Part shown: piece by piece, positions 54,501 to 57,967 of the stretch
Position numbering within the stretch: the first letter of the stretch is position 1
How the letters are laid out: every line of letters starts with the position of its first letter
Assembly (NCBI GenBank): GCA_005784505.1
Contig: VCAZ01000134.1
Coordinates: 583,397 to 647,396, forward strand
Length of the DNA stretch: 64,000 nucleotides
Direction: 5' to 3'
Origin: Bagarius yarrelli
Lineage: Eukaryota > Chordata > Actinopteri > Siluriformes > Sisoridae
Made by a program: the position numbers and the translations under genes
Notes under the pieces: generated by a model
Databases searched by the model: none
Seen by the model: the letters and a program-made list of their open reading frames with translations, nothing else
Told to the model about the DNA's origin: nothing

Positions 54501-57330
54501 GCCAAATTATCTCAGCCAATTATAACAGCCATGTCTTTACAAAAGCCAGACCATAATTTCTAATGAGAACATTATTGCAGCGGAATCTTTTTTAAACTAC
54601 ATTAAAACATTTCTCATGTAGTGCCAGAAAATATAACAAGAGAATAGAACAAAACCGAGGGAAGATTTGAGAACATCTGGTCTGTCAGGCATACTTTAGT
54701 TTGCACAGCTTTAATCATTTAGGGTAGAGTAGCAAAAGAGATACAAAACTGTGAATGTGGGATGAAAATATAGGACTATGTGGGCTGTGGACATGTCTTC
54801 CTGTCTCGGAGTTAAAGTAGTGTAATTAAGGAGTTTCGGTGCCACCAAGGGAATACTGACAGTATCTACTGCTGTATGGACAAACCTCCTTTCACCCTTA
54901 GAGGAAAACCTAGCTTTATCATTCCCACACAGCCTTAAAGCTCCTAATGAGTAACTATTGCTATCACATGACCCCGTCTTGCATAGCAGACATAGTAAAG
55001 CCTACTATACACACTTACTATACAAATTGCTCGAAAAAAAGTTTCCATAGAATTTTGTTTTAATTCTTCCTTATAAAAAGTTGCACTGCATCCAAACCAT
55101 TGAAAATAAATCAAGCTGTCTGCAGGATCTTACATTAACGATACTGTTATATCAAATATGGTGCATTTACATAGGTTATTAGCACATGAAATAGGTGTTA
55201 AGCTTATATGGGAATAGGTTCTTAATTAATTTTTGCTTAGCAATCCGGTTATCTAGGCTATATTCCCTGCAGGAAATGTGTTAGCTAAAGGTCAATTGAT
55301 TTTAATGCTAATCACTATTGGAAGGTGTGCAATTATCTCACAAGTCAATCACAGGGGCAGGATTGGGGTTTAAGATATTAATATTCAGCAGTGAAATCAA
55401 TCAAATTGATGGGCTTATATATGATAGCCACAGGTGACAGCCATAAAAGAGCTAGATCAAGTGGAGACTGCATGGTTTTAAATTAAATCCCAATCTCAAT
55501 ACACTTTTAGGATCTCTTAGCCCACTTGTGAGACAGACACTTTTACTTAGAGCCACAAGCAAAGTTCAAATTGACCCACTATCGCTCATTGCAAAAGAAA
55601 GACAGCCATGAGGACTACTGTCTCTGTTCTGGCACCCAGGTGGCGGAATAAACCTGAAATGGTGGAATAAACTTCTGCTGGCTTCCTGAGCAGCTGCTTT
55701 TCTGGCTGACATTGAAGAAAGACTGAATATCCACCAGAGAACAACCATGTCTATCTATGTATGCTGTTCTATCTGTTCTAAAGACCCACTTAAAACACTA
55801 ATTCTCAGCATACCCAGTCCCGAACCACACACATGTCCATGGACAGTGGTTAAATTATCAGACTGCCAATTGGTTTGATTCCCAGCACCATCAAGCTACT
55901 ACTGCTGGGCCCCTGAGCATAGCCCTTAACCCACAATTGTATAGTTGTATAAAAGAGATAAATGTAAGTCGCTTTGGATAAGGACGTCTGCCAAATAATG
56001 TAAATGTAAATGCAATTGTTTAAAGATCTGGAGGACAGACTACTGCTTTTTAAATACTGCATTTTTAGCTTACTGGACAGATTAGATGTAATTCTACATG
56101 TTTAAAGCACTTTTATATTAAAGAACAGACTGAATATTATATAACAAAAGTTTTGCAACCAGATTATTACCATTTTGTTGCAAAAATTTTAAAAAATGTT
56201 CTGACATGATTTTTTTACATGAAAAAACTTGTCAATTTACTAGTTTGTAAACTTATATATCAAAAGTATTTATAATAATATAATATTCAACTTCATTGTA
56301 CAAGGTACATGTACACAGCCAATGAAATGCATTTTTCGCATATCCCATCTTAGTGAGTTGGGGGTCAGAGCGCAGGGTCAGCTATGATACAGCGCCCCTG
56401 GAGCAGGAAGGGTTAAGGGCCCTGCTCAAGGACCCAACAGTGGTTGACTTGCCGGTGGTTGGGCTTGAACCCAGGTGTTTCTGGTCTTCAGATCACCTCA
56501 GCAACCTTAACCATTTGAGGCACCAAAGAAATGTTTAAGAGATTTTTAATGTTATTCCATTTGTCATTAATCACGATCTGTTTAGGAGGAATATTAGGAA
56601 TAAGGGTTAGGGTTAGGGTTAGTATTTTGTCATCTACTCACCTCTCGCCACTGCTTTGACTCCACTCCCTGAGTGTACAGGATACATACTGTTGGAAGAG
56701 AAAACTATTAGAATTTTTAAAGTATGCTTATATTTCTTCCATATTTATAGAAACATTTAGATATAGGCAATATTCTTTTACCAGTAAATCTGAAAATTTT
56801 CTTTTTTAGGAAAAAGATATGTAATAATCATAGGGTTTATAATTAGAGATTATTTGCAAAAATGAATGAAAGTGAATCAAGTACAAAAGTGCCCACCTTT
56901 CTGTGTCCTGAGGGGGCCACAAACCAGTTTTTAATAATAACGTACAGGTGGCTTGTGCCACAGACAGCAGAGCATCTCCCTAAGCTTACATTAATATTCA
57001 AGAGTCCAGGTTTGGGCACCGAATACATTATGGCATTGTGTTGATATTAAAGAAAATCTGTCACATTACTATGCAAATGCGATGTATTGAGGCAGCTCAC
57101 TAAAACAGCCGAGTAGACACTTTTCAGAGTGCAATAAAAGGTGCAAGAAAGTTAGAAGAGCACATAAAAAAGGATTCGACCAAAACCAACGGTAAAGAGT
57201 CTCTTCTCAGATCAAACATCAACAAGTGCCACCTAGAGTATCTCCAGTACATTAAGGGACAAATTAAGGGATAGGTTTGTTGTACTTACTTGGGTCAGAT
57301 TTGGAAAATGTGTCACGGTCGAGAAGATTT
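1016..57330 (-). CDS. cpne8: Copine-8-like gene, coding exons 2-20 (5' end outside window)
   Basis: Copines are cytosolic Ca2+-dependent phospholipid-binding proteins with two N-terminal C2 domains and a C-terminal von Willebrand A-like domain. They move to membranes when Ca2+ rises. Nineteen exons join in phase to give 531 residues and a stop. Counting from the first complete codon of exon 2, C2A is about residues 1-105, C2B about 112-240 and the vWA-like domain about 270-480, followed by a short tail. Visible signatures are SKSDP and YDIDSKSPEL (C2A Ca2+ loops), DKKDFFGRSDPF and YDWDRDGSHDFIG (C2B), the MIDAS-like DFTASNG, and DGVISDM. CPNE8 is favoured over CPNE5 by DRDTFSKSDPICVLYTQG, by LSRGQSQFNVYE, and by the short EKPLGGIPGKKC link, where CPNE5 as I remember it carries roughly 25 extra residues. 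MDRTGNHV in exon 20 is more CPNE5-like. Human CPNE8 (564 aa from memory) minus its first 33 residues leaves 531, so only exon 1 should be missing. The gene is single-copy here, with no neighbouring gene in view. Confidence 0.85.
1205..1996. other. Introns 19 and 18 (around exon 19)
   Basis: Intron 19 (1205-1580) and intron 18 (1655-1996) are short and hold no recognisable repeat or second gene. Confidence 0.8.
1581..1654 (-). CDS. cpne8: cpne8 exon 19 (vWA-like domain)
   Basis: This 74-nt exon has a TTTCAG acceptor and a GTAGTA donor. After the split Ala it begins MVELDGDDIRISSRGKLAER and ends DIVQ. MVELDGDD and AERDIVQFVPF across the exon 20 junction are strictly copine. Confidence 0.95.
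1997..2054 (-). CDS. cpne8: cpne8 exon 18 (vWA-like domain)
   Basis: This 58-nt exon has a TTACAG acceptor and a GTAAGA donor. It reads AAKLPMSIIIVGVGQAEFD plus a split Ala. SIIIVGVG is the conserved strand of the copine vWA-like fold. VGQAEFD resembles CPNE5, while CPNE8 as remembered has VGPAEFD. Confidence 0.94.
2055..7271. other. Intron 17
   Basis: A 5.2-kb AT-rich intron. It holds a short GT run (2657-2673), a tRNA-derived SINE (4540-4727), several A-rich stretches, a small G run near 6262 and a 24-bp GT run (7177-7200). No coding signal was seen. Confidence 0.8.
4540..4727 (+). repeat. tRNA-derived SINE, copy a
   Basis: A SINE with a tRNA-like head (GTGGTTGAGGTGTTGGACTG, then a B-box-like GGGTTTGATACCC). 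Its body carries TAACCCCCAATTGCTCAGTT and ATGTAAGTCACTCTGTATAA, and it ends in AATGTAAATGTAAATG. The same family recurs at 11217, 13970, 39812 and 55845 (plus) and at 45725 and 35160 (minus). Confidence 0.8.
7272..7374 (-). CDS. cpne8: cpne8 exon 17 (vWA-like domain)
   Basis: This 103-nt exon has an AATTAG acceptor and a GTGAGT donor. It starts YAAAVEDGSHYFVLLIITDG and continues VISDMAQTKEAIVN. LLIITDGVISDM is the central hydrophobic strand and acidic loop of the copine A domain. The first base completes Arg from exon 16, and the exon ends at a codon boundary. Confidence 0.95.
7640..8050 (+). repeat. Dispersed repeat B, copy 1
   Basis: Contains GATTGGGATTCACTCTGCTC, GGTGTCACCCAGAGGAGGAT, AGTTTTTCCTTGCCACAGTC and the tail TGTAAAGCTGCTTTGAGGCA followed by an AAAAT-rich end. 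A second copy lies in reverse orientation at 58415-58760. The tail is typical of otophysan LINE-like 3' ends. Confidence 0.75.
8070..8440 (+). mobile_element. L2/CR1-like LINE 3' fragment (decayed RT C terminus)
   Basis: Plus-strand translation across frameshifts shows an RT C-terminal pattern: a DYCNAL-like start near 8083, then TKATAEGEAFSYRALQLWNH near 8288, then a KTHLF-like end. Stops and frameshifts break it. It directly follows repeat B and may be a separate insertion. Confidence 0.65.
9655..10340 (+). pseudogene. Decayed Tc1-like transposase
   Basis: Tc1/mariner-superfamily remnant. From ATG at 9780 it reads MAKTKKLSKEVRD, then a stop, then IVELHKAGMGYKIIAKQLGE (N-terminal helix-turn-helix). 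A further in-frame stop follows after IIRK. A second block has TKKTIGNTLRCERLK. An internal deletion removes much of the DDE catalytic region and jumps to LWGCFAGTGQL and QILGENLLPSAKALK. With nonsense codons and missing catalytic parts it cannot make an active transposase. No clean terminal inverted repeats were located. Confidence 0.85.
10677..11176. mobile_element. Non-autonomous DNA element with terminal inverted repeats
   Basis: The left end GGCCCTGTGTCAATACCCAC and the right end, read on the minus strand, GGCCCTGTCCCAATACCCAC match at 18 of 20 positions. The 500-bp interior has no coding frame. A related sequence motif (GTGTCTCAATATCC) appears near 24606. The superfamily is not assigned, and no convincing target-site duplication was found. 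Confidence 0.65.
11217..11347 (+). repeat. tRNA-derived SINE, copy b (degenerate)
   Basis: Shows TTGGACTCCTGAATTAAAGG, a broken B-box region, CCACCACTGCTGACGC and GTTGTATAAAAAGTTGGATA, in the order seen in the family, but diverged. Confidence 0.6.
11365..11492 (-). CDS. cpne8: cpne8 exon 16 (vWA-like domain)
   Basis: This 128-nt exon has a TCAAAG acceptor and a GTAAGA donor. It begins NGNVDNPYCNGMEGILEAYH and ends FAPVINHVA plus a split Arg. LYGPTNFAPVINHVAR is a copine signature; NPYC and VINHVAR are CPNE8-like. The acceptor has a purine-rich AAAG end, as does exon 15. Confidence 0.95.
11493..12058. repeat. Intron 15 with GA dinucleotide repeat
   Basis: A 566-nt intron. A GA run spans about 11709-11757; on the transcribed strand it is a CT tract. 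Nothing else is recognisable. Confidence 0.8.
12059..12240 (-). CDS. cpne8: cpne8 exon 15 (vWA-like domain)
   Basis: At 182 nt this is the largest fully internal exon, with a TCAAAG acceptor and a GTAAGA donor. After a split Gly it starts NPSQSTSLHYMNPYQMNAYA and includes the near-invariant DSDKMFPALGFGAKLPPDGR. MNPYQMNAYAMALKAVGEI is closer to CPNE8 than to CPNE5 (which has SPYQLNAYALALTAVGEI). Confidence 0.95.
12241..12899. other. Intron 14
   Basis: A 659-nt AT-rich intron with no identified repeat or coding signal beyond a short CA run near 12871. Confidence 0.75.
12900..12946 (-). CDS. cpne8: cpne8 exon 14 (vWA MIDAS start)
   Basis: This 47-nt exon has a CCCTAG acceptor and a GTAAGA donor. 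It reads TQIHFTVAIDFTASN, with split Gly codons at both ends. DFTAS fits the DxTxS pattern of the copine metal-ion-dependent adhesion site. His replaces the Asn usual in TQINFTVAID. Confidence 0.93.
13680..13968 (+). mobile_element. Tc1-like family fragment (3' part)
   Basis: Contains a decayed transposase C-terminal motif (CCCCAACCTCAATTCCACTG then AAAACCTTTGGAATAAAACT, the NxxExxW-type region) and an end resembling GGTCAGATGTTCCAATAATT. The same family appears at 31095-31400 and 31925-32285. It is too diverged to translate. Confidence 0.55.
13970..14165 (+). repeat. tRNA-derived SINE, copy c, with internal duplication
   Basis: Head GTGGTAGCTTAGTGGTTTAG (A-box-like) and tail GTAAGTCGCTCTGGACGAAA. 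The segment CACCAAGTTACCAATGTCT is present twice in tandem (14041-14079), replacing the usual CACCAAGTTGCC...CTGGG passage. Confidence 0.75.
14262..14600 (+). repeat. Dispersed repeat E with embedded CA microsatellite
   Basis: Has the fish-wide pattern ATTCATCCATCTATTATCTA, GTCACCCTGGACAAATTGCC, a CA run (14400-14465), AATTTAGAATCACCAATCAA and GAACATGCAAACTCCACACA. Related pieces lie at 21855-21990, 27525-27765 and 63035-63180. Confidence 0.75.
15814..17170. repeat. Pyrimidine-rich simple-sequence domain
   Basis: CT, CTTT and related tracts occupy about 15814-15955, 15990-16020, 16128-16238, 16748-16930 and 16960-17170. An ATCT tetranucleotide array lies at 16060-16127. A unique stretch at 16245-16740 interrupts the domain. 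Ser/Leu-rich and Arg/Glu-rich open frames here are artefacts of the repeat. Confidence 0.9.
17830..17865. repeat. CA dinucleotide repeat
   Basis: An uninterrupted AC run of about 36 bp in intron 13. Confidence 0.95.
18395..18417. repeat. CTG trinucleotide repeat
   Basis: About 7.5 units of TGC on the plus strand, CAG on the transcribed strand. It is intronic, so the poly-Ser or poly-Gln frames it opens are not coding. Confidence 0.9.
19261..19293 (-). promoter_or_regulatory. Perfect stem-loop with decoy splice donor after exon 13
   Basis: The arms CTCACCATACAAAC and GTTTGTATGGTGAG are exactly complementary (14 bp), around a 5-nt loop. On the transcribed strand the stem starts 13 nt after the exon 13 donor. 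Its 3' arm contains ATGGTGAGT, a second donor-like site. Confidence 0.6.
19307..19368 (-). CDS. cpne8: cpne8 exon 13 (start of vWA-like domain)
   Basis: This 62-nt exon has a TCCAAG acceptor and a GTGAGT donor. It reads VTLLSFSVEAEHTFLDYIKA plus a split Gly. The pattern matches the copine VTLLSFxVExExxFLDYIKGG that leads into the vWA-like domain; Ala replaces the first Gly. A perfect hairpin with a second GTGAGT lies directly after its donor (reported separately). Confidence 0.92.
19369..21066. other. Intron 12
   Basis: A 1.7-kb AT-rich intron. A degenerate piece of dispersed repeat E may lie at about 19660-19810 (GTGCCAATTCATCAGACAAT and nearby). Nothing else was recognised. Confidence 0.65.
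21067..21120 (-). CDS. cpne8: cpne8 exon 12 (basic C2B-vWA linker)
   Basis: This 54-nt, exactly in-frame exon has a TTTCAG acceptor and a GTGAGT donor. It reads VVNAKKKSKKRRYNNSGT. The lysine/arginine-rich stretch corresponds to the copine VVNPKKKxKKKKYxNSGT linker, a likely site of contact with acidic lipids (inference). Because it is 54 nt, skipping would keep the frame while removing the basic patch. A 70-bp AT dinucleotide run lies about 70 nt upstream of its acceptor. Confidence 0.9.
21191..21261. repeat. AT dinucleotide repeat
   Basis: About 70 bp of almost pure TA/AT, lying 70 nt upstream of the exon 12 acceptor on the transcribed strand. Confidence 0.95.
22600..23095 (+). mobile_element. 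L2-like LINE 3' end, copy 2
   Basis: Begins with a C-terminal RT-like frame reading LRLKTHLFNLAYT (about 22618-22656) and a stop. A 3' UTR-like part shared with 98-422 follows, ending TATATAAACAAAGGTGACTT. This copy shows the orientation and nature of the family. Confidence 0.7.
23725..23955 (+). repeat. Dispersed repeat D, copy 1
   Basis: Marked by CCAATGAAATGCATTTTTTG, AGTAAGTTGGGGGTCAGCTA, CCCTGGAGCAGGAAGGGTTA and CAGGTGTTTCTGGTCTTCAG. A close copy in the same orientation lies at 56285-56525. Confidence 0.8.
25540..25880. other. GC-richer unclassified block
   Basis: Noticeably richer in C and G than its surroundings, with repeated CCTTGCC, CCTGTC and TCATGTCCTGTC words. Probably a dispersed element remnant; no family recognised. 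Confidence 0.35.
27019..27094 (-). CDS. cpne8: cpne8 exon 11 (end of C2B)
   Basis: This 76-nt exon has a TTTTAG acceptor and a GTCAGT donor. It opens HDFIGEFTTSYRDLSRGQSQ and closes FNVYE. SRGQSQFNVYE matches CPNE8 (CPNE5 has ARGQSQFNIYE). YRDL carries Asp where copines usually have Glu. The exon ends at a codon boundary before VVNAKKK. Confidence 0.94.
27336..27377 (-). CDS. cpne8: cpne8 exon 10 (C2B)
   Basis: This 42-nt micro-exon has a TTTCAG acceptor and a GTAGGT donor. After a split Arg it reads SIKVEIYDWDRDG and ends in a split Ser. YDWDRDGS is the C2B third Ca2+-binding loop. The intron to exon 11 is only 241 nt. Confidence 0.92.
27525..27765 (+). repeat. Dispersed repeat E, copy
   Basis: Shows CCTGGAGTCTATCCCAGAGA, CACAAGGTGGTGATCC, GAGAAGATGCAAACTCTGTG and an end with ACCAACTAAACCACCGCACT, matching the family seen at 14262-14600. 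Confidence 0.75.
30077..30545 (-). pseudogene. Unrecognised decayed open frame, probably mobile-element derived
   Basis: On the minus strand a frame stays open from about 30540 to 30231, including KPFLGCTKQETGDLNFSIRQ and RYNGQHLRDIFRSGVEDGLY. It is then continued in another frame by WFERWLRKMPYNHRQAIGAP down to 30077, so a frameshift lies near 30245. The composition is protein-like, but I cannot name the family and no splice sites frame it. It could be a fragment of an LTR or LINE ORF. Confidence 0.35.
31095..31400 (+). mobile_element. Tc1-like family fragment upstream of exon 9 on the plus strand
   Basis: Contains CAGCATGACAACGCCCCTGC (the QHDNAP-type motif), CCATAAAGACATGGTGCATT, GTTCTGGCCTGTCCTGAACC and CCTTTGGGATGAACTCAACA, all typical of a Tc1-like transposase C-terminal half. 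Broken by stops. Confidence 0.7.
31759..31863 (-). CDS. cpne8: cpne8 exon 9 (C2B core)
   Basis: This 105-nt exon has an ATCCAG acceptor and a GTAACA donor, the weakest donor in the gene. It reads (T)FTICHKTEVIKNTLNPVWK, then PFSIPVRALCNGDHD and a split Arg. The motif HKTEVxKNTLNPVW identifies it beyond doubt, although it has no long open frame and is easy to miss. Two residues depart from the copine consensus as I remember it: Lys after NPVW (usually Gln) and His in GDHDR (usually Tyr). Decayed Tc1-like transposons flank it on both sides. Confidence 0.92.
31864..32518. other. Intron 8
   Basis: A 655-nt intron. More than half of it is one internally deleted Tc1-like element (31925-32285). Confidence 0.75.
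31925..32285 (+). mobile_element. Internally deleted Tc1-like element
   Basis: The left end AATATGGCCAAAGGTTTGTG and the right end, read on the minus strand (TATGGCCAAGAATTTTGAAG), resemble a terminal inverted repeat. The interior keeps CTGACCTTAACCAAATTTAA and ATGGAATGATCTAGAACACT, a decayed transposase 3' part. It starts about 62 nt from the exon 9 acceptor. Confidence 0.65.
32519..32622 (-). CDS. cpne8: cpne8 exon 8 (C2B first Ca2+ loop)
   Basis: This 104-nt exon has a CCGCAG acceptor and a GTAAGT donor. It runs from DCVTMQFCANKLDKKDFFGR through SDPFMVFYRSNEDG to a split Thr codon. LDKKDFFGxSDPF is the C2B Ca2+ loop 1. The Lys usual before SDPF is Arg here, and the usual Leu after it is Met; both changes are conservative. 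Confidence 0.93.
33665..34195. repeat. Nested direct and inverted repeat array
   Basis: The block GTGTTGTACCAGCTGTGGTC plus TTCAAATCTATT occurs three times (about 33674, 33843 and 34086). The word GGAGATCGGTTCTAGACAAA and its reverse complement recur at about 33750, 33790, 33870, 34000 and 34110. The outcome is direct copies that each contain self-complementary halves. No coding frame and no known family. Confidence 0.75.
35160..35330 (-). repeat. SINE-like fragment
   Basis: TTATCCAAAGCAATTTACAT, GGGGCCTTGCTCAGGGGCCC and GGTGGTGGGAATTGATCCTG follow the reverse-complement order of the SINE family, diverged. Confidence 0.55.
36130..36270 (+). mobile_element. Ty3/gypsy-like reverse transcriptase fragment
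   Basis: A short frame (about 36150-36255) has the spacing and residues of the RT segment after the catalytic motif, with HIKSFLRILLEN and a KCE(K)GEF-type ending. It is an old, truncated LTR-retroelement remnant with no LTRs or other domains found nearby. The diagnostic DD motif is not preserved. Confidence 0.5.
36702..36765 (-). CDS. cpne8: cpne8 exon 7 (start of C2B)
   Basis: This 64-nt exon has a TTTTAG acceptor and a GTGAGT donor. Its first base completes Gly, then it reads GIPGKKCGTIVLTAEELGNC ending in Arg. GKKCGTI is the near-invariant opening strand of the copine second C2 domain. The exon is isolated, with 12 kb of intron upstream and 4 kb downstream. Confidence 0.92.
37865..38190 (+). 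repeat. Dispersed repeat with conserved GGAAGTTCATTCCACCA core
   Basis: Contains TTTACATTTACAGCATTTGA, AGAGAGACGTACAAAAATGC, AAAGACAGCCAGTGACTCTG, GGAAGTTCATTCCACCATCT and GAAAAGTCTTGAGACAGACC. This order is familiar from a widespread teleost repeat. Confidence 0.65.
39812..40000 (+). repeat. tRNA-derived SINE, copy d (best preserved)
   Basis: Has an intact B-box-like GGGTTCGATTCCCAG at about 39853, then CCCCCAATTGCTTAGTTGTA, GTAAGTCGCTCTGGATAAAA and GCGTCTACCAAAC, and a TAATGTAATGTAAAG tail. The least diverged member in the window. Confidence 0.85.
40014..41285 (+). repeat. Split local duplication (X-Y ... X' ... Y')
   Basis: 40014-40150 (X) matches 40346-40460, sharing TTGGACATAAAGCTCAGGAT. 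40155-40300 (Y) matches 41164-41280, sharing AAGGTTCTTCTTCTCAA and CATCTGCTAACCTTACAC. X and Y are adjacent in the first copy and about 700 bp apart in the second. Confidence 0.75.
41610..41915 (-). repeat. Dispersed repeat F (inverted relative to 8462-8540)
   Basis: AGCTAGTTAGCTTCAGGGTT, CCGAACTCTCCTCACAATGT and CTTTTCTGGAAAAG are the reverse complement of 8462-8540. On the minus strand a short frame MADRGEEIDSDILKNTFLSL runs through it, so it may be the 5' part of a DNA transposon ORF (inference). Confidence 0.6.
42140..42395 (+). mobile_element. Non-LTR retrotransposon RT fragment
   Basis: Translation across frameshifts gives WKRVEEARLRSNRYL, then QQYGFTPRKSTTDAIFALRM, then LMEKYRDGLRELHCVF and DLEKAYDRV. 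These are reverse transcriptase motifs of a LINE (QxGF, DLEKAYDRV). Stops and frameshifts make it non-functional, and it is truncated on both sides. Confidence 0.8.
44021..44046. repeat. GT dinucleotide repeat
   Basis: An uninterrupted 26-bp GT run in intron 6. Confidence 0.95.
44345..44942. repeat. ATGT tetranucleotide array, about 600 bp
   Basis: Long pure ATGT stretches are punctuated by recurring TGTGTAC, TTGTGTA and TGTGTG variants. Because the 4-bp unit gives a 12-bp coding period without stops, all three plus frames stay open (repeating YVCM). This is a microsatellite, not a protein gene. Confidence 0.97.
45160..45187. repeat. GT dinucleotide repeat
   Basis: A GT run of about 28 bp. 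Confidence 0.95.
45725..45905 (-). repeat. tRNA-derived SINE, copy e (minus strand)
   Basis: Reverse-complement order of the family: ACGACTTACATTTATCTCTT, GGGTTAAGGGCCTTGCTCAG, ACTTGGTGGTGCTGG and ATTAGCAGTCCAACACCTAA, ending in the tRNA-like head CCACTGTGCTACCAT. Confidence 0.8.
46048..46505 (+). repeat. Duplicated block G, copy 1
   Basis: Aligns with 47560-48000 at high identity (TTGCTTGTCAGACTGTACAA, ATAACTCAATAATGAGTTGT, CATGAACGTGTCTAAAATAT, CATACTCAGACCGGCACA). Probably two insertions of one non-autonomous element, or a local duplication. Confidence 0.8.
47080..47420 (+). mobile_element. L2-like LINE fragment
   Basis: Starts with a DYCNAL-type motif at about 47092 (ATTACTGCAATGCGCTG), followed by decayed RT C-terminal sequence with stops. 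It lies between the two copies of block G. Confidence 0.55.
47560..48000 (+). repeat. Duplicated block G, copy 2
   Basis: Second copy of 46048-46505, in the same orientation and offset by about 1.51 kb. It differs by scattered substitutions and small indels. Confidence 0.8.
48732..48808 (-). CDS. cpne8: cpne8 exon 6 (end of C2A)
   Basis: This 77-nt exon has a CTGCAG acceptor and a GTGAGA donor. It begins DFLGQTFCTLGEIVGSP and ends RLEKPL plus a split Gly. The junction with exon 7 gives EKPLGGIPGKKC. This is the short C2A-C2B link typical of CPNE8; the extra linker segment I recall for CPNE5 is not encoded by the exons I found. Confidence 0.92.
48809..49831. other. Intron 5
   Basis: A 1.0-kb AT-rich intron with a short CA run (49497-49513) and a GAGA-rich patch (49100-49140). 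Nothing else. Confidence 0.8.
49832..49871 (-). CDS. cpne8: cpne8 exon 5 (C2A third Ca2+ loop)
   Basis: This 40-nt micro-exon has a TTTTAG acceptor and a GTAAGT donor. It reads YDIDSKSPELAKH after a split Ile codon. The YDIDSKSP block supplies the acidic residues of the third Ca2+-binding loop of C2A. It continues at a codon boundary into DFLGQ in exon 6. Confidence 0.9.
50018..50260 (+). repeat. Non-autonomous DNA repeat H, copy 1
   Basis: GGCCGCATTTACACTGCATG at the left end, then GACCCAATTCTGATATTCCC, AGATCGGATTCAGGTCTGAT and GTGAGTCGAACGTCACTGAA. The reverse complement of this order occurs at 57968-58235. A possible partner end (TGCAGTGTAAACCACTTTGG) lies at about 50610, so the element may reach 50630. 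Confidence 0.7.
51066..51188. repeat. AGAAG pentanucleotide array
   Basis: About 24 near-perfect 5-bp units. The Arg/Glu/Lys-rich and Ser/Leu-rich frames over it are repeat artefacts. Confidence 0.97.
51190..51395. repeat. Degenerate GGAA-rich purine tract
   Basis: GGAAGGAA and related purine words continue from the AGAAG array to about 30 nt from the exon 4 donor. On the transcript this is UUCC/UUCU-rich. Confidence 0.9.
51429..51532 (-). CDS. cpne8: cpne8 exon 4 (C2A core)
   Basis: This 104-nt exon has a CCACAG acceptor and a GTAAGC donor. It starts FGRTEVIDNTLNPDFVRKYI and ends with EEKQNLRFD plus a split Ile codon. It holds the highly conserved C2A motif TEVIDNTLNPDF. Simple sequence crowds both sides: a CT microsatellite is the polypyrimidine tract, and a large TTCTC-type block begins about 30 nt after the donor. 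Skipping the exon would shift the frame (104 is not a multiple of three). Confidence 0.93.
51538..51568 (-). promoter_or_regulatory. CT microsatellite forming the exon 4 polypyrimidine tract
   Basis: A GA run on plus, so CT on the transcribed strand. It ends about 5 nt from the exon 4 acceptor (CCTCCACAG), exactly where the polypyrimidine tract must be. Confidence 0.8.
55590..55805 (+). mobile_element. LINE 3' coding fragment
   Basis: ACTGTCTCTGTTCTGGCACC, CAGGTGGCGGAATAAAC and GACATTGAAGAAAGACTGAA follow the order of a common teleost LINE RT C terminus (CLCSGTQVAE then FLADIEERL-like). Decayed, without a start or an intact frame. Confidence 0.6.
55845..56015 (+). repeat. tRNA-derived SINE, copy f
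   Basis: Head damaged (GGTTAAATTATCAGACTGCC); body GATTCCCAGCACCATCAAGC, GGGCCCCTGAGCATAGCCCT, TAAGTCGCTTTGGATAAGGA; tail AATGTAAATGTAAATG. Confidence 0.8.
56285..56525 (+). repeat. Dispersed repeat D, copy 2
   Basis: Close match to 23725-23955, with small insertions (for example AGCGCAGGGTC after GGGGGTCAG). Same orientation. Confidence 0.8.
56603..56622. repeat. Telomere-like TTAGGG run
   Basis: Three TTAGGG-type units lie 20-40 nt beyond the exon 3 donor on the transcript, read there as CCCTAA. Confidence 0.9.
56642..56688 (-). CDS. cpne8: cpne8 exon 3 (C2A)
   Basis: This 47-nt exon has an AACAG acceptor and a GTGAGT donor. It reads (I)CVLYTQGVESKQWRE, the C2A strand and loop after the first Ca2+ loop. 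It joins exon 4 at a codon boundary to give WREFGRTE. A telomere-like TTAGGG triplet lies in the intron about 20 bases beyond the donor. Confidence 0.9.
56689..57289. other. Intron 2
   Basis: A 601-nt intron with no recognisable repeat. Confidence 0.75.
57290..57330 (-). CDS. cpne8: cpne8 exon 2 (start of C2A)
   Basis: This 41-nt exon lies between a TTACAG acceptor and a GTAAGT donor. It encodes NLLDRDTFSKSDP, the first Ca2+-binding loop of C2A, with Asp residues in DRD and SKSD. Its first base completes an Arg or similar codon begun in exon 1, and its last base plus two bases of exon 3 gives Ile. DRDTFSKSDPI is CPNE8-like; CPNE5 has a DKDMFSKSDPL type of sequence. Exon 1 is not in the window. 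Confidence 0.88.
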
Positions 57331-57967
57331 CTGTAAAAAATAAATAAATAAATTTTAAAAACATGAAAATTGTATATGCACAGCAGAGGTAAATAAGCTT
57401 TCATTGCATACATTCCATTTATAGCATTTGACAGACGGTCTTATTCAAAGAGAAACGGGGTGAAGGGCCTTGCTACCACTTTCCCACTTCCATGCAGTGG
57501 AATGTATATAAATAGTGTTTTGATTTTGTACTTATAGATATTACAAGAATAAAGTTAATATTCATAGGAAAATATAAATATGAGGGAAATATGAGGGAAC
57601 AAAGTGTTTGCAAGACACAAATGACCGATTCTAGTACTTTAATGCAAAGCAGTTCTGGCGGTTACAGCTTCAGTACAGCTATATTAAAAGATAAATTGCT
57701 TTTTGCAGCAATGCAGTTTAATTTTTCTCTTGAAAAAATGTCTTTACCCCCCCTTTTAGAAATGCCCCTCACAATTGTATACATTTTTTCCAAATTGTTG
57801 TCTATTTGCAATCTCTATGTCCATATTTTCTTTAATGATATGCAATGTCCTAATGTAAATGCCTCGGCCTCTGATTCTGGGTCTCAAACATTTGTTACAG
57901 TAGACAAAATTAATAAATATCAAAATACAGAGTTGGGCAAAGTGACATATATATCAGTGTTGGTGGA

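Larger units (their letters stand above)
51533..56641. other. Intron 3
   Basis: A 5.1-kb intron with the CT tract at its 3' end, possible conserved blocks (52140-52660), a LINE 3' end (55590-55805), a SINE (55845-56015), repeat D copy 2 (56285-56525) and a TTAGGG run (56603-56622). About 53450-55500 shows nothing clear. Confidence 0.8.
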
